From Propionispira arboris (lineage in GTDB: Bacteria; Bacillota; Negativicutes; Selenomonadales; Selenomonadaceae), in NCBI RefSeq assembly GCF_900109225.1, contig NZ_FNZK01000009.1, positions 86,890 to 150,889 on the forward strand: a DNA stretch of 64,000 nucleotides, in the 5' to 3' direction. Positions 34,867-44,413 of the stretch are shown here, in pieces. How positions within the stretch are numbered: the first letter of the stretch is position 1; every line of letters begins with the position of its first letter. The notes beneath the pieces are model-generated. The model searched no databases. It was not told the DNA's origin and worked only from the letters and a program-made list of their open reading frames with translations. Position numbers and translations under genes: made by a program.

Positions 34867-34952
34867 CGGACATTCAATCCTCTCATTATTAATATAAAAT
34901 TGCAGTTGTCTACTAGAACATCGTTGCTGGATAGATTGTTTTTAGAAGTGCG

Positions 34953-35211
34953 CATAAAATTATCATAATGCTTATTGTTTATATTATATGCAAAAACAAA
35001 AAAATATACAAGTTTTAAATCATAAAAAGAACGTAAAATTTATATTTTACTAAAATACAACATAAAACAATCGTAAAACAAACATAAAAAGCAATTTTAT
35101 AAAATTTTAGTATTATTTTTTGCAAAAAAGCTTGAATCGTGCAAAAAAAAAGTGTATTATAAGGGCATAAAGAAAAAACAAGAAGAAATCATTCATAAAA
35201 CGATCATAAAA
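34953..35211. promoter_or_regulatory. Operator array of phased CATAAAA repeats, DeoR/UlaR-type
   Basis: CATAAAA or one-base variants occur at 34953/34964, 35021/35032, 35061/35072/35083 and 35194/35205. Within each group the spacing is exactly 11 bp, one helical turn on the same face. The arrangement implies cooperative binding and possible looping across the divergent region. Confidence 0.7.
35132..35160 (+). promoter_or_regulatory. Promoter of the ascorbate operon
   Basis: TTGAAT (35132) and TATTAT (35155) spaced 17 bp. The 35194/35205 operator pair lies downstream, where a bound repressor would block elongation or open-complex clearance. Confidence 0.6.
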
Positions 35212-35230
35212 TAAATATTCGGAGGGCATT

Positions 35231-36295
35231 ATGAGTAAAGTAGATACAATAACGAGAGAGTCTTGGATTTTAAATACGTTTCCTGAATGGGGTACCTGGT
35301 TAAATGAAGAAATTGACCAGGAAGTGGTGGAAAAAGGAACTTTTGCGATGTGGTGGCTTGGCTGTACTGGGATTTGGGTTAAGTCGGAAGGCAATACAAA
35401 TCTTTGTATTGATTTTTGGTGCGGTACTGGTAAACAGACAAAAAATAAAAAAATGGATCCACAGCATCAAATGGCGCGGATGTCGGGCGGGCGCAATGTG
35501 CAGCCGAACTTACGGGTAGCACCTTTTGTCTTGGACCCCTTTGGTATCAAAAATATTGATGCTGTACTGGCAACACACTATCATAATGATCATATAGATG
35601 TGAATGTTGCGGCAGCTGTTCTACAAAACTGTGTGTCAGACGTTCCTTTCATTGGACCCAAATATTGTGTTGAAAAATGGGTGGAATGGGGTGTGCCAAG
35701 AGAGCGTTGCATTCTTCTGAAGCCGGGAGATGTTGTCAAAATCAAAGATATGGAGATTATTTCATTAGAAGCATTTGATAGAACGGCACTGATTACTGCA
35801 CCGCCTGATGGTGATTTAAAAGGCTGGCTGCCAGATGATATGGATGAAAAAGCTGTAAACTATCTTATTAAAACACCTGGTGGATCTATTTATCATAGTG
35901 GTGATTCTCATTATTCCAATTATTATGCCAAACATGGCAACGAACATAAAATCGATGTGGCATTAGGCTCTTTTGGAGAAAATCCTCGCGGCATCACCGA
36001 TAAAATGACATCGGTAGATATTCTTCGGATGGCAGAAGCACTCAATACACAGGTTGTGATTCCATTTCATCATGATATTTGGTCCAATTTTCAAGCTGAT
36101 CCAGCAGAAATTCTTGCTTTGTATGAAATGAAAAAAAATAGACTTCAATATAAATTTAAACCATATATCTGGCAGGTTGGTGGAAAATTTGTTTTTCCAA
36201 ATGATAAAAATAATGTAGAATATCATTATCCAAGAGGGTTTGATGATTGTTTTGCAGCCGCTGACATTAATTTGCCATATACGAGTTTTTTATAA
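35231..36295 (+). CDS. ulaG: L-ascorbate-6-phosphate lactonase
   Basis: A 354-residue metallo-beta-lactamase-fold hydrolase, the same length as E. coli Ula[12 protein letters not shown] is the metal-binding H-x-H-x-D-H motif, and [14 protein letters not shown] and [12 protein letters not shown] hold further ligands. It opens the lactone of L-ascorbate 6-phosphate to 3-keto-L-gulonate 6-phosphate. ATG follows CGGAGGGCATT. It is the first gene of the ula cluster. Confidence 0.95.
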   Translation: MSKVDTITRESWILNTFPEWGTWLNEEIDQEVVEKGTFAMWWLGCTGIWVKSEGNTNLCIDFWCGTGKQTKNKKMDPQHQMARMSGGRNVQPNLRVAPFVLDPFGIKNIDAVLATHYHNDHIDVNVAAAVLQNCVSDVPFIGPKYCVEKWVEWGVPRERCILLKPGDVVKIKDMEIISLEAFDRTALITAPPDGDLKGWLPDDMDEKAVNYLIKTPGGSIYHSGDSHYSNYYAKHGNEHKIDVALGSFGENPRGITDKMTSVDILRMAEALNTQVVIPFHHDIWSNFQADPAEILALYEMKKNRLQYKFKPYIWQVGGKFVFPNDKNNVEYHYPRGFDDCFAAADINLPYTSFL

Positions 36296-36303
36296 AAAAT
36301 TCA

Positions 36304-36338
36304 GCTGTCGATCGTAGGCAAGTTTTAAGGTCGACAGC
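36304..36338 (+). other. Intercistronic hairpin after ulaG
   Basis: GCTGTCGA (36304-36311) pairs with TCGACAGC (36331-36338). It is followed by A-rich rather than T-rich sequence, so it is more likely an mRNA processing or stability element than a terminator. Confidence 0.45.
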
Positions 36339-36366
36339 AAAAAATAAAAAAAAGTGGTGAGTCTAA

Positions 36367-36813
36367 ATGTTTAAAGAGTTGATTGAAAAAAAACGCTATT
36401 CGTTTCATGAAAGTTTTGCGACTTGGCAAGATGCTGTACGTGCTGCTTGTCAGCCATTGTTGGCTGACAAGACAATTGAAGCCGAGTATATTGATGCCAT
36501 CATTAGCAAGGTAACAGAACTTGGACCGTATATTGTTATTGCACCGAACATCTGCATTCCTCATGCACAAGAAGGTGTTGGGGTAAATGATACGGCAGTC
36601 TGTTTTATGAAGACCGAAAAATCGGTTCATTTTAGTGATAATTCTGAACATGATGCTAAGTTGTTTTTTGTTTTAGCATCCGTTGATAATGCCGTACATT
36701 TGGAAAATCTTTGTGAGTTATCGGAATGTTTGTCTGATGAAGAATTTGTTGATAAATTATTAGCAGTTCATTCTGGAGAAGAACTGAAGAATTTAACTTG
36801 CAGCATGAGCTGA
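36367..36813 (+). CDS. ulaC: PTS ascorbate-type EIIA component
   Basis: A 148-residue EIIA of the fructose/mannitol-like type. The phosphorylated histidine is in APNICIPHAQEGVGVND (about residue 68). It receives phosphate from HPr and passes it to the EIIB cysteine. ATG is preceded by AAGTGGTGAGT. A palindromic repeat separates it from ulaA. Confidence 0.92.
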   Translation: MFKELIEKKRYSFHESFATWQDAVRAACQPLLADKTIEAEYIDAIISKVTELGPYIVIAPNICIPHAQEGVGVNDTAVCFMKTEKSVHFSDNSEHDAKLFFVLASVDNAVHLENLCELSECLSDEEFVDKLLAVHSGEELKNLTCSMS

Positions 36814-36964
36814 TATATAGAACGCATTAAAGAAATTACATCCAGTCTATCAGTCTGCCAGGAATGGGGTATAGGGCATCGTTTGCTTCCTACGTAACGC
36901 CACTCAACCCTGCACCCCATTCCTGACGAGTACCATATAAAATGTTTAATGCCATATATTATAG
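36813..36964. repeat. Dispersed palindromic element, long copy
   Basis: Starts TATATAGAACGCATTAAAGA and ends AAAATGTTTAATGCCATATA. Inside, CCAGGAATGGGG and CCCCATTCCTGAC are inverted around a ~40-bp core that includes TTCCTACGTAACGCCACTCA. The core is the reverse complement of that in the copy at 42851, so the two copies are in opposite orientation. Confidence 0.85.
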
Positions 36965-36993
36965 ATAAATATTGATTAATAGGGGGAGAATAA

Positions 36994-38490
36994 ATGGAAT
37001 TTTTAATGCCAGTCTGGGAGTTTTTCCAGAATAATATTTTAACGAAACCGCAATTTTTTATTGGGTTTATCGTATTTATCGGATATCTATTGCTCCAGAG
37101 ACCAATTTATGAGGCGGTTGCCGGTTTTATTAAAGCAGTGGTTGGCTATATGATCTTAAATGTTGCCTCGGGCGGTCTGGTCGGAAACTTTCGCCCGGTA
37201 CTAGCAGGTCTTAAAGACAGGTTTGATTTATCGGCAGCGGTAATTGATCCATATTTTGGGCAGGCAGCAGCACAGGCTTCGATTGAAAATGCCGGTCGTT
37301 CTTTTTCGATGATGATGGTTGTCTTATTAATTGCCTTTTCGATTAATATTTTATTGGTATTATTCAGACGTTATACAAAGATTCGGACTTTGTTTATTAC
37401 GGGACATGTTATGGTACAACAGTCTTCGACCGCATTATGGCTCGTTATCTTCTGTTTTCCACAGCTTCAGGACATGGGTGTTGTTTGTATGCTGGGGGTA
37501 CTGCTTGGTACGTACTGGTCCGTTGGTTCGAATTTGACGGTGGAACCTTGTCAGCAGCTTACGGAAGGCGGCGGGTTTGCTACGGGTCATCAACAAATGT
37601 TTGGTATTTGGATTGTTTCTAAAATTGCTGGTAAAATAGGCAATAAAGAAAAATCATTGGAAAATCTTAAACTTCCTGGATTTTTATCAATTTTCAATGA
37701 AAATGTTGTAGCTACTGGTATCTTGATGTTTATCTTTTTTGGGGTCATTATCACAATTTTGGGTCCTGAACTGATGCATAAAATCGATCCATCTTTTAGT
37801 GCTAATCAAAGTTTCTTATTCTTTATTATTGAAAAATCTTTTAATTTTGCAGTATACTTGACCATTTTACAACTGGGGGTTCGTATGTTTGTATCTGAAC
37901 TAACAGAATCTTTTCAAGGTATTTCTAGTAAGATTCTACCTGGTTCGATGCCTGCGGTCGATTGTGCGGCAACCTATGGTTTTGGTCATCCCAATGCAGT
38001 AACATTTGGTTTCTTGTTTGGAGCACTGGGACAATTTTTAGCAATCATCGGTTTAATTGTATTTCAAAGTCCAATCCTTATCATCAGTGGATTCGTACCA
38101 TTGTTTTTTGATAATGCTACATTCGCTGTATTTGCCAATCGTTTAGGGGGGCTTCGAGCTGCAGCTATTATTCCATTTGTTTCAGGGATAATTCAAGTGC
38201 TCGGTGGTGGATTTGCTGCATACTTTTTTACAACCGGAAATTTTGGTGGATGGCATGGGAACTTCGACTGGGATACACTTTGGCCAGTGATTGGCGTGAT
38301 TATGAATTACGGACAGTATATCGGTGTCGTGGCGGTTATTCTTATTTTACTGGCAATTCCGCAAATCATTTACTATCGGAGTAAAGATACGTATTTTTTA
38401 ATAGCAGAAGACTACGATCAATATCTTGAAGTTATGGAGCAGAAAAAAAGATCTGCCGAAGAACTTGAAGTCATGGCTCAAAAAGTTTAA
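36994..38490 (+). CDS. ulaA: PTS ascorbate-specific EIIC permease
   Basis: A 498-residue membrane permease with 10-12 hydrophobic segments of the SgaT/UlaA family. Typical stretches: FIVFIGYLLLQRPIYEAVAG, GHVMVQQSSTALWL and GSMPAVDCAATYGFGHPNAV. It transports L-ascorbate into the cell while EIIB phosphorylates it. ATG follows GGGGGAG. It is about 30 residues longer than E. coli UlaA, with a charged C-terminal tail. Confidence 0.94.
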   Translation: MEFLMPVWEFFQNNILTKPQFFIGFIVFIGYLLLQRPIYEAVAGFIKAVVGYMILNVASGGLVGNFRPVLAGLKDRFDLSAAVIDPYFGQAAAQASIENAGRSFSMMMVVLLIAFSINILLVLFRRYTKIRTLFITGHVMVQQSSTALWLVIFCFPQLQDMGVVCMLGVLLGTYWSVGSNLTVEPCQQLTEGGGFATGHQQMFGIWIVSKIAGKIGNKEKSLENLKLPGFLSIFNENVVATGILMFIFFGVIITILGPELMHKIDPSFSANQSFLFFIIEKSFNFAVYLTILQLGVRMFVSELTESFQGISSKILPGSMPAVDCAATYGFGHPNAVTFGFLFGALGQFLAIIGLIVFQSPILIISGFVPLFFDNATFAVFANRLGGLRAAAIIPFVSGIIQVLGGGFAAYFFTTGNFGGWHGNFDWDTLWPVIGVIMNYGQYIGVVAVILILLAIPQIIYYRSKDTYFLIAEDYDQYLEVMEQKKRSAEELEVMAQKV

Positions 38491-38533
38491 GCTGATACTT
38501 GGATGTTTTAGATAAAAAAATGAGGTGTTTATA

Positions 38534-38827
38534 ATGTTAAAAGTTATCGCAGCATGTGGAAGTGGAATGGGATCTTCTCAAATCATTAAAATGAAACTGG
38601 AAAAAGTTTTTAAGAAACTCGGCATAGAAGCAAGCATTTACCATACGAATATTGGCGATGCAAAATCGCAGGCAGCGAATTATGATGTTGTAGTATGTTC
38701 AGATTCTTTAATCGGGACATTTGCGAACGCGACAGCAAAAAAAGTTATTGTGATTGGGTTAAAAAATCTTTTGTCAGAAAAAGAAATAGAAGAAAAAGTA
38801 TTAGAGAAAATTGTAAACGCACAATAA
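38534..38827 (+). CDS. ulaB: PTS ascorbate-type EIIB component
   Basis: A 97-residue EIIB; the phosphocysteine is Cys8 in VIAACGSGMGSSQIIKMKLE. ATG 38534 follows TGAGGTGTT; an in-frame ATG three codons earlier is less well placed. It transfers phosphate from UlaC to ascorbate at UlaA. Confidence 0.93.
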   Translation: MLKVIAACGSGMGSSQIIKMKLEKVFKKLGIEASIYHTNIGDAKSQAANYDVVVCSDSLIGTFANATAKKVIVIGLKNLLSEKEIEEKVLEKIVNAQ

Positions 38828-38848
38828 AGCTGAAAGGGAATGGACATA

Positions 38849-38883
38849 ATTTACAAGGCTGTTCTTAGGAACGGTATGTAAAT
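38849..38883 (+). other. Hairpin after ulaB
   Basis: TTTACA...GTTC and GAAC...TGTAAA form an interrupted stem around 38850-38882 in the 145-bp gap after ulaB, without a clear T-run. Function unclear. Confidence 0.35.
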
Positions 38884-38972
38884 TTAGACCAAACCTTTTT
38901 CATAAACGTCAGAATATTCCGATAATTATAGGCGGATGAATTTATAAATAGTGTGAATGGGAGTGCGTGGTA

Positions 38973-40001
38973 GTGAATATAAAAAAACAGTTTTTGACGA
39001 AATTACATAGATGTTATGCAACAAGCAGTACGATCATTGATGGAGAAGAAAAAATATTGTTTGCAACAGAAGGCGAGGGTGCCGCATATATGTATTCCGG
39101 ACCTGAATTTGAGCAATCAACTATTTGGGATGGACCCGGCGGCACGATGTCGATGATTCAAGTTCCCGGGAAAAATGGTGATTTTTTAGCCGTGCAGAAT
39201 TTTTTTCCAACCTTCCAATCCGAAAATGCGACAATTGTATGGGCCAGACCTAAAGCAAATAATGAATGGGACGTAAAAACAATTCTGAAACTTCCCTATA
39301 TTCACCGCTTTGATATTTTAACAGCAAATGGAATTCATTATTTTATCGGCTGTACTCTTTGTACGAGTAAAACGGATAAAGAAGACTGGTCTGATCCAGG
39401 CAAGATTTATGTTGGTGAAATCCCGGAAGATTTGAATGAACCAATTAAACTTAAGGTTATTAAATCCGGTTTGGTTAAAAATCATGGCTATAGTCGTGCT
39501 ACTTGGCGTGGTTGTATGGCAGGCATGGTGACCTGCGACAGTGGCGTATTTGCTGTCACACCACCACAAAAAAAAGGTGAAGGCTGGACGATTGAAACGG
39601 TGCTGACCTGCCCGGTAAGTGATATAGCCGTAGGTGATATCGATGGAGATGGTCAAGATGAACTCATCACGATCGAACCATTTCATGGAAATCAATTTAT
39701 TATTTATAAAAAAGCAGAAAATGGCTATGAAAAAGTTTATGAATATCCAGAACCAATGGAATTTGGGCATGTTGTTTGGGCTGGCAAGCTAAGGGGCATA
39801 CCAACTGTCATTGGTGGCCAGCGTCGTCACAGTAAAGAACTTTTTTACATTCAATATAAAGATGGTGCCTATGTAAAAACAACGATTGAAAGTGATATTG
39901 GACCAAGTAACGTGGCAGTAGTTAAGGGGCCGGACCGTGATATTATTATTTCTGCCAATCGAGAAATAGGGGAAGCTGTTTTGTATATTGTAACAGATTG
40001 A
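38973..40001 (+). CDS. Uncharacterised propeller-like protein in the ascorbate operon
   Basis: A 342-residue protein I cannot assign to an enzyme family. It has no signal peptide or membrane segment, so it is predicted cytosolic. Repeating beta-strand/Trp-Asp-rich segments suggest a beta-propeller, and [20 protein letters not shown] is an FG-GAP/EF-hand-like calcium-binding loop (D-x-D-G-D-G-x-D-E). Both [14 protein letters not shown] and IGCTLCTS contain paired cysteines. GTG 38973 is nine bases after GGGAG; a GTG two codons earlier is possible. It sits between the PTS genes and ulaF, so a role in ascorbate or ketogulonate metabolism is likely by context only. Confidence 0.8.
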   Translation: MNIKKQFLTKLHRCYATSSTIIDGEEKILFATEGEGAAYMYSGPEFEQSTIWDGPGGTMSMIQVPGKNGDFLAVQNFFPTFQSENATIVWARPKANNEWDVKTILKLPYIHRFDILTANGIHYFIGCTLCTSKTDKEDWSDPGKIYVGEIPEDLNEPIKLKVIKSGLVKNHGYSRATWRGCMAGMVTCDSGVFAVTPPQKKGEGWTIETVLTCPVSDIAVGDIDGDGQDELITIEPFHGNQFIIYKKAENGYEKVYEYPEPMEFGHVVWAGKLRGIPTVIGGQRRHSKELFYIQYKDGAYVKTTIESDIGPSNVAVVKGPDRDIIISANREIGEAVLYIVTD

Positions 40002-40017
40002 TAGGGGCGATAAAACG

Positions 40018-40707
40018 ATGTTAGAAGAACTTAAACAGAAAGTTTATGAAGCGAATATGCTTTTACCGAAATATGGATTGATTACATTTACCTGGGGTAA
40101 TGTTTCTGGAATTGATCGTGAACAAGGACTTTTTGTTATTAAACCATCAGGCGTAGAATATGACAAACTTCAGGTAAAGGATATGGTTGTTGTCGATCTG
40201 AAGGGGCAGGTGGTCGAAGGGATGCTAAATCCATCGTCTGATACACAGACACATTTGAAACTTTATCAGTCTTTTCCTGAGATTGGTGGAGTGGTTCATA
40301 CCCATTCGCACTGGGCAACAATTTTTGCGCAGGCTGGTCATGACGTGCAAGCTTATGGAACGACCCAAGCAGATTATTTTTGTGGGGCGGTTCCCTGTAC
40401 AAGAGATATGACAGAAATAGAAATTGAAAATGAGTATGAATACAATACTGGTGAGGTCATTGTTGAACGGTTTGTGGATTTGAATCCAAATCATATGCCA
40501 GGGGTTTTGGTCAAGAATCATGGTCCATTTACCTGGGGCAAAGATCCTTTACTGGCAGTGCATAATGCTGTAGTTTTGGAAGAAATTGCAATGATGGCTT
40601 TTCATACGGAAATAATTACTGGAAATGAACGAGCTATGCCTAAATTTTTATTGGAAAAACACTTTATGCGCAAACATGGACCGAATGCTTATTATGGACA
40701 AAAATAA
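40018..40707 (+). CDS. ulaF: L-ribulose-5-phosphate 4-epimerase
   Basis: A 229-residue class II aldolase-fold enzyme converting L-ribulose 5-phosphate to D-xylulose 5-phosphate. Zinc ligands: [12 protein letters not shown] and later [25 protein letters not shown] near the start and [13 protein letters not shown] are also conserved in AraD/UlaF/SgbE. Its place in the ula operon argues for UlaF rather than AraD. It starts 16 bases after the preceding gene. Confidence 0.92.
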   Translation: MLEELKQKVYEANMLLPKYGLITFTWGNVSGIDREQGLFVIKPSGVEYDKLQVKDMVVVDLKGQVVEGMLNPSSDTQTHLKLYQSFPEIGGVVHTHSHWATIFAQAGHDVQAYGTTQADYFCGAVPCTRDMTEIEIENEYEYNTGEVIVERFVDLNPNHMPGVLVKNHGPFTWGKDPLLAVHNAVVLEEIAMMAFHTEIITGNERAMPKFLLEKHFMRKHGPNAYYGQK

Positions 40708-40719
40708 TATGTTTTACGG

Positions 40720-40765
40720 AAAATCGCCCATTTTGTCTTGATATGCAGATGAAATGGGCGATTTT
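40720..40765 (+). terminator. Hairpin between ulaF and ulaE
   Basis: AAAATCGCCCATTT (40720-40733) pairs exactly with AAATGGGCGATTTT (40752-40765). It may be a partial terminator lowering ulaE expression, or a stabilising hairpin. Confidence 0.65.
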
Positions 40766-40798
40766 ACTTTACGATTAGGAGAAAGCAGGTTGAATACA

Positions 40799-41668
40799 AT
40801 GAAAAATTATGTACTGGGTTTATACGAAAAAGCGATGCCTATGGACTTATCATGGCGTGAAAAATTGTTTGAAGCAAAAAAAGCTGGGTTTGATTTTTTG
40901 GAAATGAGTATTGATGAAACGGATTCTAAATTGTCACGGCTTGAAATGTCAGAGCGTGAACGGGTGGAAATTCGGAAGAGTATGCAAAAAACAGGTGTGC
41001 CGATTCGATCCATTTGTTTGAGTGGGCATCGGAAATATCCTCTGGGGAGTCATGATCCGCGTGTGCGGCAAAAAAGTCTTGAAATTATGCAAAAAACAGT
41101 AAATCTTGCGGCTGATCTGGGGATTCGAATCATTCAACTTGCCGGATATGATGTTTATTATGAAGAAACATCGGAAGAAACGAAAGCGTTATTTGTAAAA
41201 AATCTGAAAAAGTGTGTTGAAATGGCGGCTAAAGAAGGAATTGTACTCGGTTTTGAAACCATGGAAACAGAATTTATGAATACAGTTACGAAATCAATGG
41301 TCTATGTACAGGCGATTCAATCGCCCTATCTTGGTGTTTATCCTGATTCAGGAAATTTGACAAATGCTGCTATTGAGTATCAATCGGATTTAATGGCAGA
41401 TATTGAAGCTGGTGCTGGTCATATAGTGGCTTTTCATTTAAAAGAAACCGTTCCAGGAAAATTCCGCGAAATCCCCTTTGGCACGGGGCATGTTGACTTT
41501 AAACGCATTATTGATGTCGCTTGGCGTTTAGGTGTTAGACGGTATGTAGCCGAATTCTGGTATGCTGGTAATGACAATTGGCAGGAGGATTTACACTTTG
41601 CGCAGGTTTTTCTCTCGCATAACTTTGTCGAGACAGCAGGTTTTTCAACGCTTGAAACTGTTTCTTGA
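40799..41668 (+). CDS. ulaE: L-xylulose-5-phosphate 3-epimerase (UlaE/SgbU family)
   Basis: A 289-residue TIM-barrel epimerase of the AP-endonuclease-2-like fold. LGLYEKAMPMDLSWREKL, FLEMSIDETDSKLSRLEMS, CLSGHRKYPLGS, RIIQLAGYDVYYEE and PFGTGHVDF align well by eye with E. coli UlaE. It converts L-xylulose 5-phosphate to L-ribulose 5-phosphate. ATG 40799 follows AGCAGG at 9 bases; a TTG nine bases upstream is possible. A longer reading from 40754 would start inside the hairpin. Confidence 0.94.
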   Translation: MKNYVLGLYEKAMPMDLSWREKLFEAKKAGFDFLEMSIDETDSKLSRLEMSERERVEIRKSMQKTGVPIRSICLSGHRKYPLGSHDPRVRQKSLEIMQKTVNLAADLGIRIIQLAGYDVYYEETSEETKALFVKNLKKCVEMAAKEGIVLGFETMETEFMNTVTKSMVYVQAIQSPYLGVYPDSGNLTNAAIEYQSDLMADIEAGAGHIVAFHLKETVPGKFREIPFGTGHVDFKRIIDVAWRLGVRRYVAEFWYAGNDNWQEDLHFAQVFLSHNFVETAGFSTLETVS

Positions 41669-41864
41669 AAGTTGCAGGAAATGTGAATTATAGTTCTGCT
41701 ATTTACCAATATTATTAAACACAGACTATGTTCTTTTGCCTGGAACAAACTTTCACACGAATATTTTTGGATAAATAAAGGAATCTGGCGAATGCAGCTT
41801 GAAAATACGATAATAGTACGTATTTATTTTTCAAGGTACATTTTTTATTTAAGGGTGGTTGGAA

Positions 41865-42839
41865 ATGAACAAAGTGAAAAAAATTGGTGTACTCACAAGC
41901 GGTGGAGATTCACCAGGAATGAATGCAGCTATCAGGGCTGTTGTAAGGTCTGCTATTGATTTTGAAATGGATATCGTTGGTATTCGCCGTGGTTATAATG
42001 GACTTATTAATGGTGATGCAGTTGTATTGGATTCCCGTTCGGTGTCGGATATTATTCAGCGAGGGGGGACTTTTCTCTATACAGCTCGTTGCATGGAATT
42101 TATGAATCCGGAAGGACGCCAGCTTGGTCTTGAAATGGCTCAAAAATTAGGGTTGGATGGACTGGTTGTAATTGGCGGAGATGGGTCGTTTCGCGGGGCT
42201 GAAAAACTGAGTGAACTGGGTATGCCAACTGTTGGCATACCGGGAACTATAGATAATGATATTGTCTGTACGGAATATTCGATTGGTTTTGATACAGCTT
42301 GTAATATTGCTTTAGAGGCTGTCGATCGCTTGAGAGATACAGCATTGAGTCATGAAAAATGCAGTCTGATTGAAGTTATGGGGCGTTATGCCGGGCATTT
42401 GGCGCTGCAGGTAGGCGTAGCTGCGGGGGCAACGGCAGTATTGGTTCCCGAGAAAGTTAGTGACATCGAAAAAGATATTTGTGAAAAAATTCGAGAAGGC
42501 CGTTCCAGTGGTAAAACCCACTATATTGTGATTGTGGCCGAGGGCTACAAAGATAAAATCGATGATATTGCTAAACTTATTGAAACACAAACAGATATCA
42601 GTACTCGGGTTACGGTGCTTGGTCATATTCAACGCGGCGGTTCGCCAACGGTCATGGATCGTGTCATTGCAGCACGGATGGGGTATCGGGCTGTAGACCT
42701 GCTTCGAAAAGGTATTGGTAATCGGATTGTGGCTATTAAAAATAATGAGGTTGTTGATTATAATATTAATGAGGCACTTTGCATGAAAAAATCAATTGAT
42801 TTGGAACTATGCGAAATTTGTAAATCAATTGCAAAATAA
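41865..42839 (+). CDS. pfkA: ATP-dependent 6-phosphofructokinase
   Basis: A 324-residue PfkA. GVLTSGGDSPGMNAAIRAVV binds ATP phosphates, VIGGDGSFRGAEKL and VGIPGTIDNDI form the active site (catalytic Asp in TIDND), and EVMGRYAGHLAL is conserved. ATG 41865 is seven bases after GGGTGG. It phosphorylates fructose 6-phosphate in glycolysis. It lies about 200 bases after ulaE, beyond a weak hairpin (CTTGAAAATACG...CGTATTT...TTTCAAGG), so it may have its own promoter. Confidence 0.95.
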   Translation: MNKVKKIGVLTSGGDSPGMNAAIRAVVRSAIDFEMDIVGIRRGYNGLINGDAVVLDSRSVSDIIQRGGTFLYTARCMEFMNPEGRQLGLEMAQKLGLDGLVVIGGDGSFRGAEKLSELGMPTVGIPGTIDNDIVCTEYSIGFDTACNIALEAVDRLRDTALSHEKCSLIEVMGRYAGHLALQVGVAAGATAVLVPEKVSDIEKDICEKIREGRSSGKTHYIVIVAEGYKDKIDDIAKLIETQTDISTRVTVLGHIQRGGSPTVMDRVIAARMGYRAVDLLRKGIGNRIVAIKNNEVVDYNINEALCMKKSIDLELCEICKSIAK

Positions 42840-42850
42840 AAAAAACGATT

Positions 42851-43006
42851 CTATATAGAACGCATTAAATATTTTATATAGCAATCGTCAGGAAGGAGGT
42901 ATAGGGTTGAGTGGCGGTGTTACGTAGGAAACAAACGATGTCCTCCTCACCCCATTCCTGGCAGAATAATAGGCTGGGTGTCATTTATTTAATACATTCT
43001 GTATAA
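42851..43006. repeat. Dispersed palindromic element, long copy (inverted)
   Basis: Read on the minus strand it begins TACAGAATGTATTAAATAAA, contains TTCCTACGTAACACCGCCAC and ends ATATTTAATGCGTTCTATAT, matching the copy at 36813. It lies between convergent pfkA and the chemoreceptor-like gene. Confidence 0.85.
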
Positions 43007-43014
43007 AAAAATGA

Positions 43015-43057
43015 TGGGGTAAGCAAAATAAAATTGCTTACCCCACCGTTTTTTTTA
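43015..43057. terminator. Terminator between pfkA and the chemoreceptor-like gene
   Basis: TGGGGTAAGCAA pairs with TTGCTTACCCCA, followed by CCG and T8 on the plus strand. Confidence 0.8.
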
Positions 43058-43062
43058 TGTTT

Positions 43063-43758
43063 TTATTTTTCGGAAATTGGTTTTGATAATAAATCGTTGC
43101 GTGTATGAGCTTCCGTTACGGCGGCTGTTTCTTTGATACCAACAATGATTGACTGCATGGATGCTTCAATATTTTCTAAAATAGTATTGATTTTTTTAGT
43201 CGCTTCAACACTATCTTCTGATAATTTCCGAACTTCTGTTGCCACAACAGCAAAGCCTTGCCCGTGTTCACCTGCTCGGGCAGCTTCAATGGCAGCATTG
43301 AGTCCCAATAAATTGGTTTGTTGGGAGACTTTATTAATAAAGCCAATTACTTCATGCGTTTTGCTTATATGGTCTTTGGCTTGATTTACAGATTCAGAAA
43401 GAGTATCTACTTTCTTTTTTAATTCTTCATTAATCAGTGCCTGTGATTTGATCAAATGGTAAATAATATCTGTCAGATACGGTTCAACTACTTTCACATG
43501 ATCTGGAATATGTTTCTTGATTAACTGATTAACCTCGCTATTGCCAGTGATATTTAAAACAATATCAAGCCCTTGCATTTTTACGGCTTCACTAAGATCT
43601 GTGAATGTACGGACGCCCATTGTGTTTGCGAGATCGAAAGCTACAGCATTGCTTTTAACATCTGCGATTGCTACAATTTTAATATCAGAAATTTGTTTGC
43701 AAAGTTCCAAAATTCCGGCACCGCCCCGGCCACCGCCGACCAATAATATTTTCAACAT
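43063..43758 (-). CDS. Soluble Rossmann-fold / chemoreceptor signalling domain fusion
   Basis: A 231-residue protein with two parts. Residues 1 to about 105 are a nucleotide-binding Rossmann-like domain: [18 protein letters not shown] has the glycine-rich loop, then [11 protein letters not shown] and [10 protein letters not shown] follow, as in dehydrogenase NAD-binding domains. Residues about 115-231 are a methyl-accepting-type coiled coil ending in the signalling tip ([37 protein letters not shown]). There is no membrane segment or HAMP domain. ATG 43758 follows TTGGAGGAA. The tail is short, so the coiled coil is truncated relative to standard chemoreceptors. A cytosolic receptor sensing a nucleotide or a metabolite is inferred. 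Confidence 0.85.
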   Translation of the reverse strand: MLKILLVGGGRGGAGILELCKQISDIKIVAIADVKSNAVAFDLANTMGVRTFTDLSEAVKMQGLDIVLNITGNSEVNQLIKKHIPDHVKVVEPYLTDIIYHLIKSQALINEELKKKVDTLSESVNQAKDHISKTHEVIGFINKVSQQTNLLGLNAAIEAARAGEHGQGFAVVATEVRKLSEDSVEATKKINTILENIEASMQSIIVGIKETAAVTEAHTRNDLLSKPISEK

Positions 43759-44097
43759 ACATTGATTCCTCCAACTCAAATTTGATTCATGTAGTATTCA
43801 TCTAAATTTTGCCTGAAGCATCAGGAATAGAAAGAGTAGTGCCCCTTTTTAAAACAAAAATTTAAAATTACATTTATAGTTGTATTACTTCTATTTTTTA
43901 TTAAATAAGTCCTTCTATCGAGAGTGTTGAGTAACTAAAAAAGTAAAGATAAAAGATTTTAATTGTAAAATATATGCTGTTTTATTTTTATATAATGCGA
44001 AAAAAATCTGAAAACGTTGGACCCGATTTATATCAAAATAAATCTTGTTTAAAAATATAACATAAATTTTTTTATATTGTTTTGTGAGTATTGTATT

Positions 44098-44219
44098 GTG
44101 CTTGAGCACTTTTTTTATTATTTTTTATTGGATGAAATGGGAAATATAGCTAATCTATTTATATATTGACGTAAACAATACAAAGTGATATATTGTAAAT
44201 AAGAAATGTGCTCAAGCAC
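44098..44219 (+). promoter_or_regulatory. Promoter and twin operators of the sugar porter gene
   Basis: The promoter is TTGACG (44166) and TATATT (44189), spaced 17 bp. Two inverted repeats with identical arms, GTGCTTGAGCAC (44098-44109) and GTGCTCAAGCAC (44208-44219), flank it, centred 110 bp apart, close to 10.5 helical turns. This is the layout of repression by looping with a LacI-type repressor. The remainder of the 43759-44413 gap holds no gene that I can support. Confidence 0.65.
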
Positions 44220-44413
44220 ATTTGATCGAATATGAATGGTGAAGCGTGAACTAATTAAATTGATATTGGTGCTTTGGCTGCAAAAACAGTTTTGTTAGGG
44301 ATGTAAAAAAGCATTTGACTTCCAGGACAAATGCACGAATCGAGTACACTTTAAAGCGAAGAGGCTATGAACTTTTGGTAATGTTTTATCTGAGCAGAAG
44401 GGATGTTTTTGAT

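Noticed and set aside
35113..35394. Minus-strand open frame crossing the ula promoter
   Set aside because: It overlaps the ulaG start, operator and promoter in the opposite strand; no ribosome binding site.
40754..40798. Upstream extension of ulaE
   Set aside because: It would begin in the hairpin after ulaF and is not similar to known UlaE; ATG 40799 has a better placed ribosome binding site.
43915..44109. Minus-strand 64-residue open frame upstream of the sugar porter
   Set aside because: Very AT-rich, no ribosome binding site, and it covers one of the operator sites.
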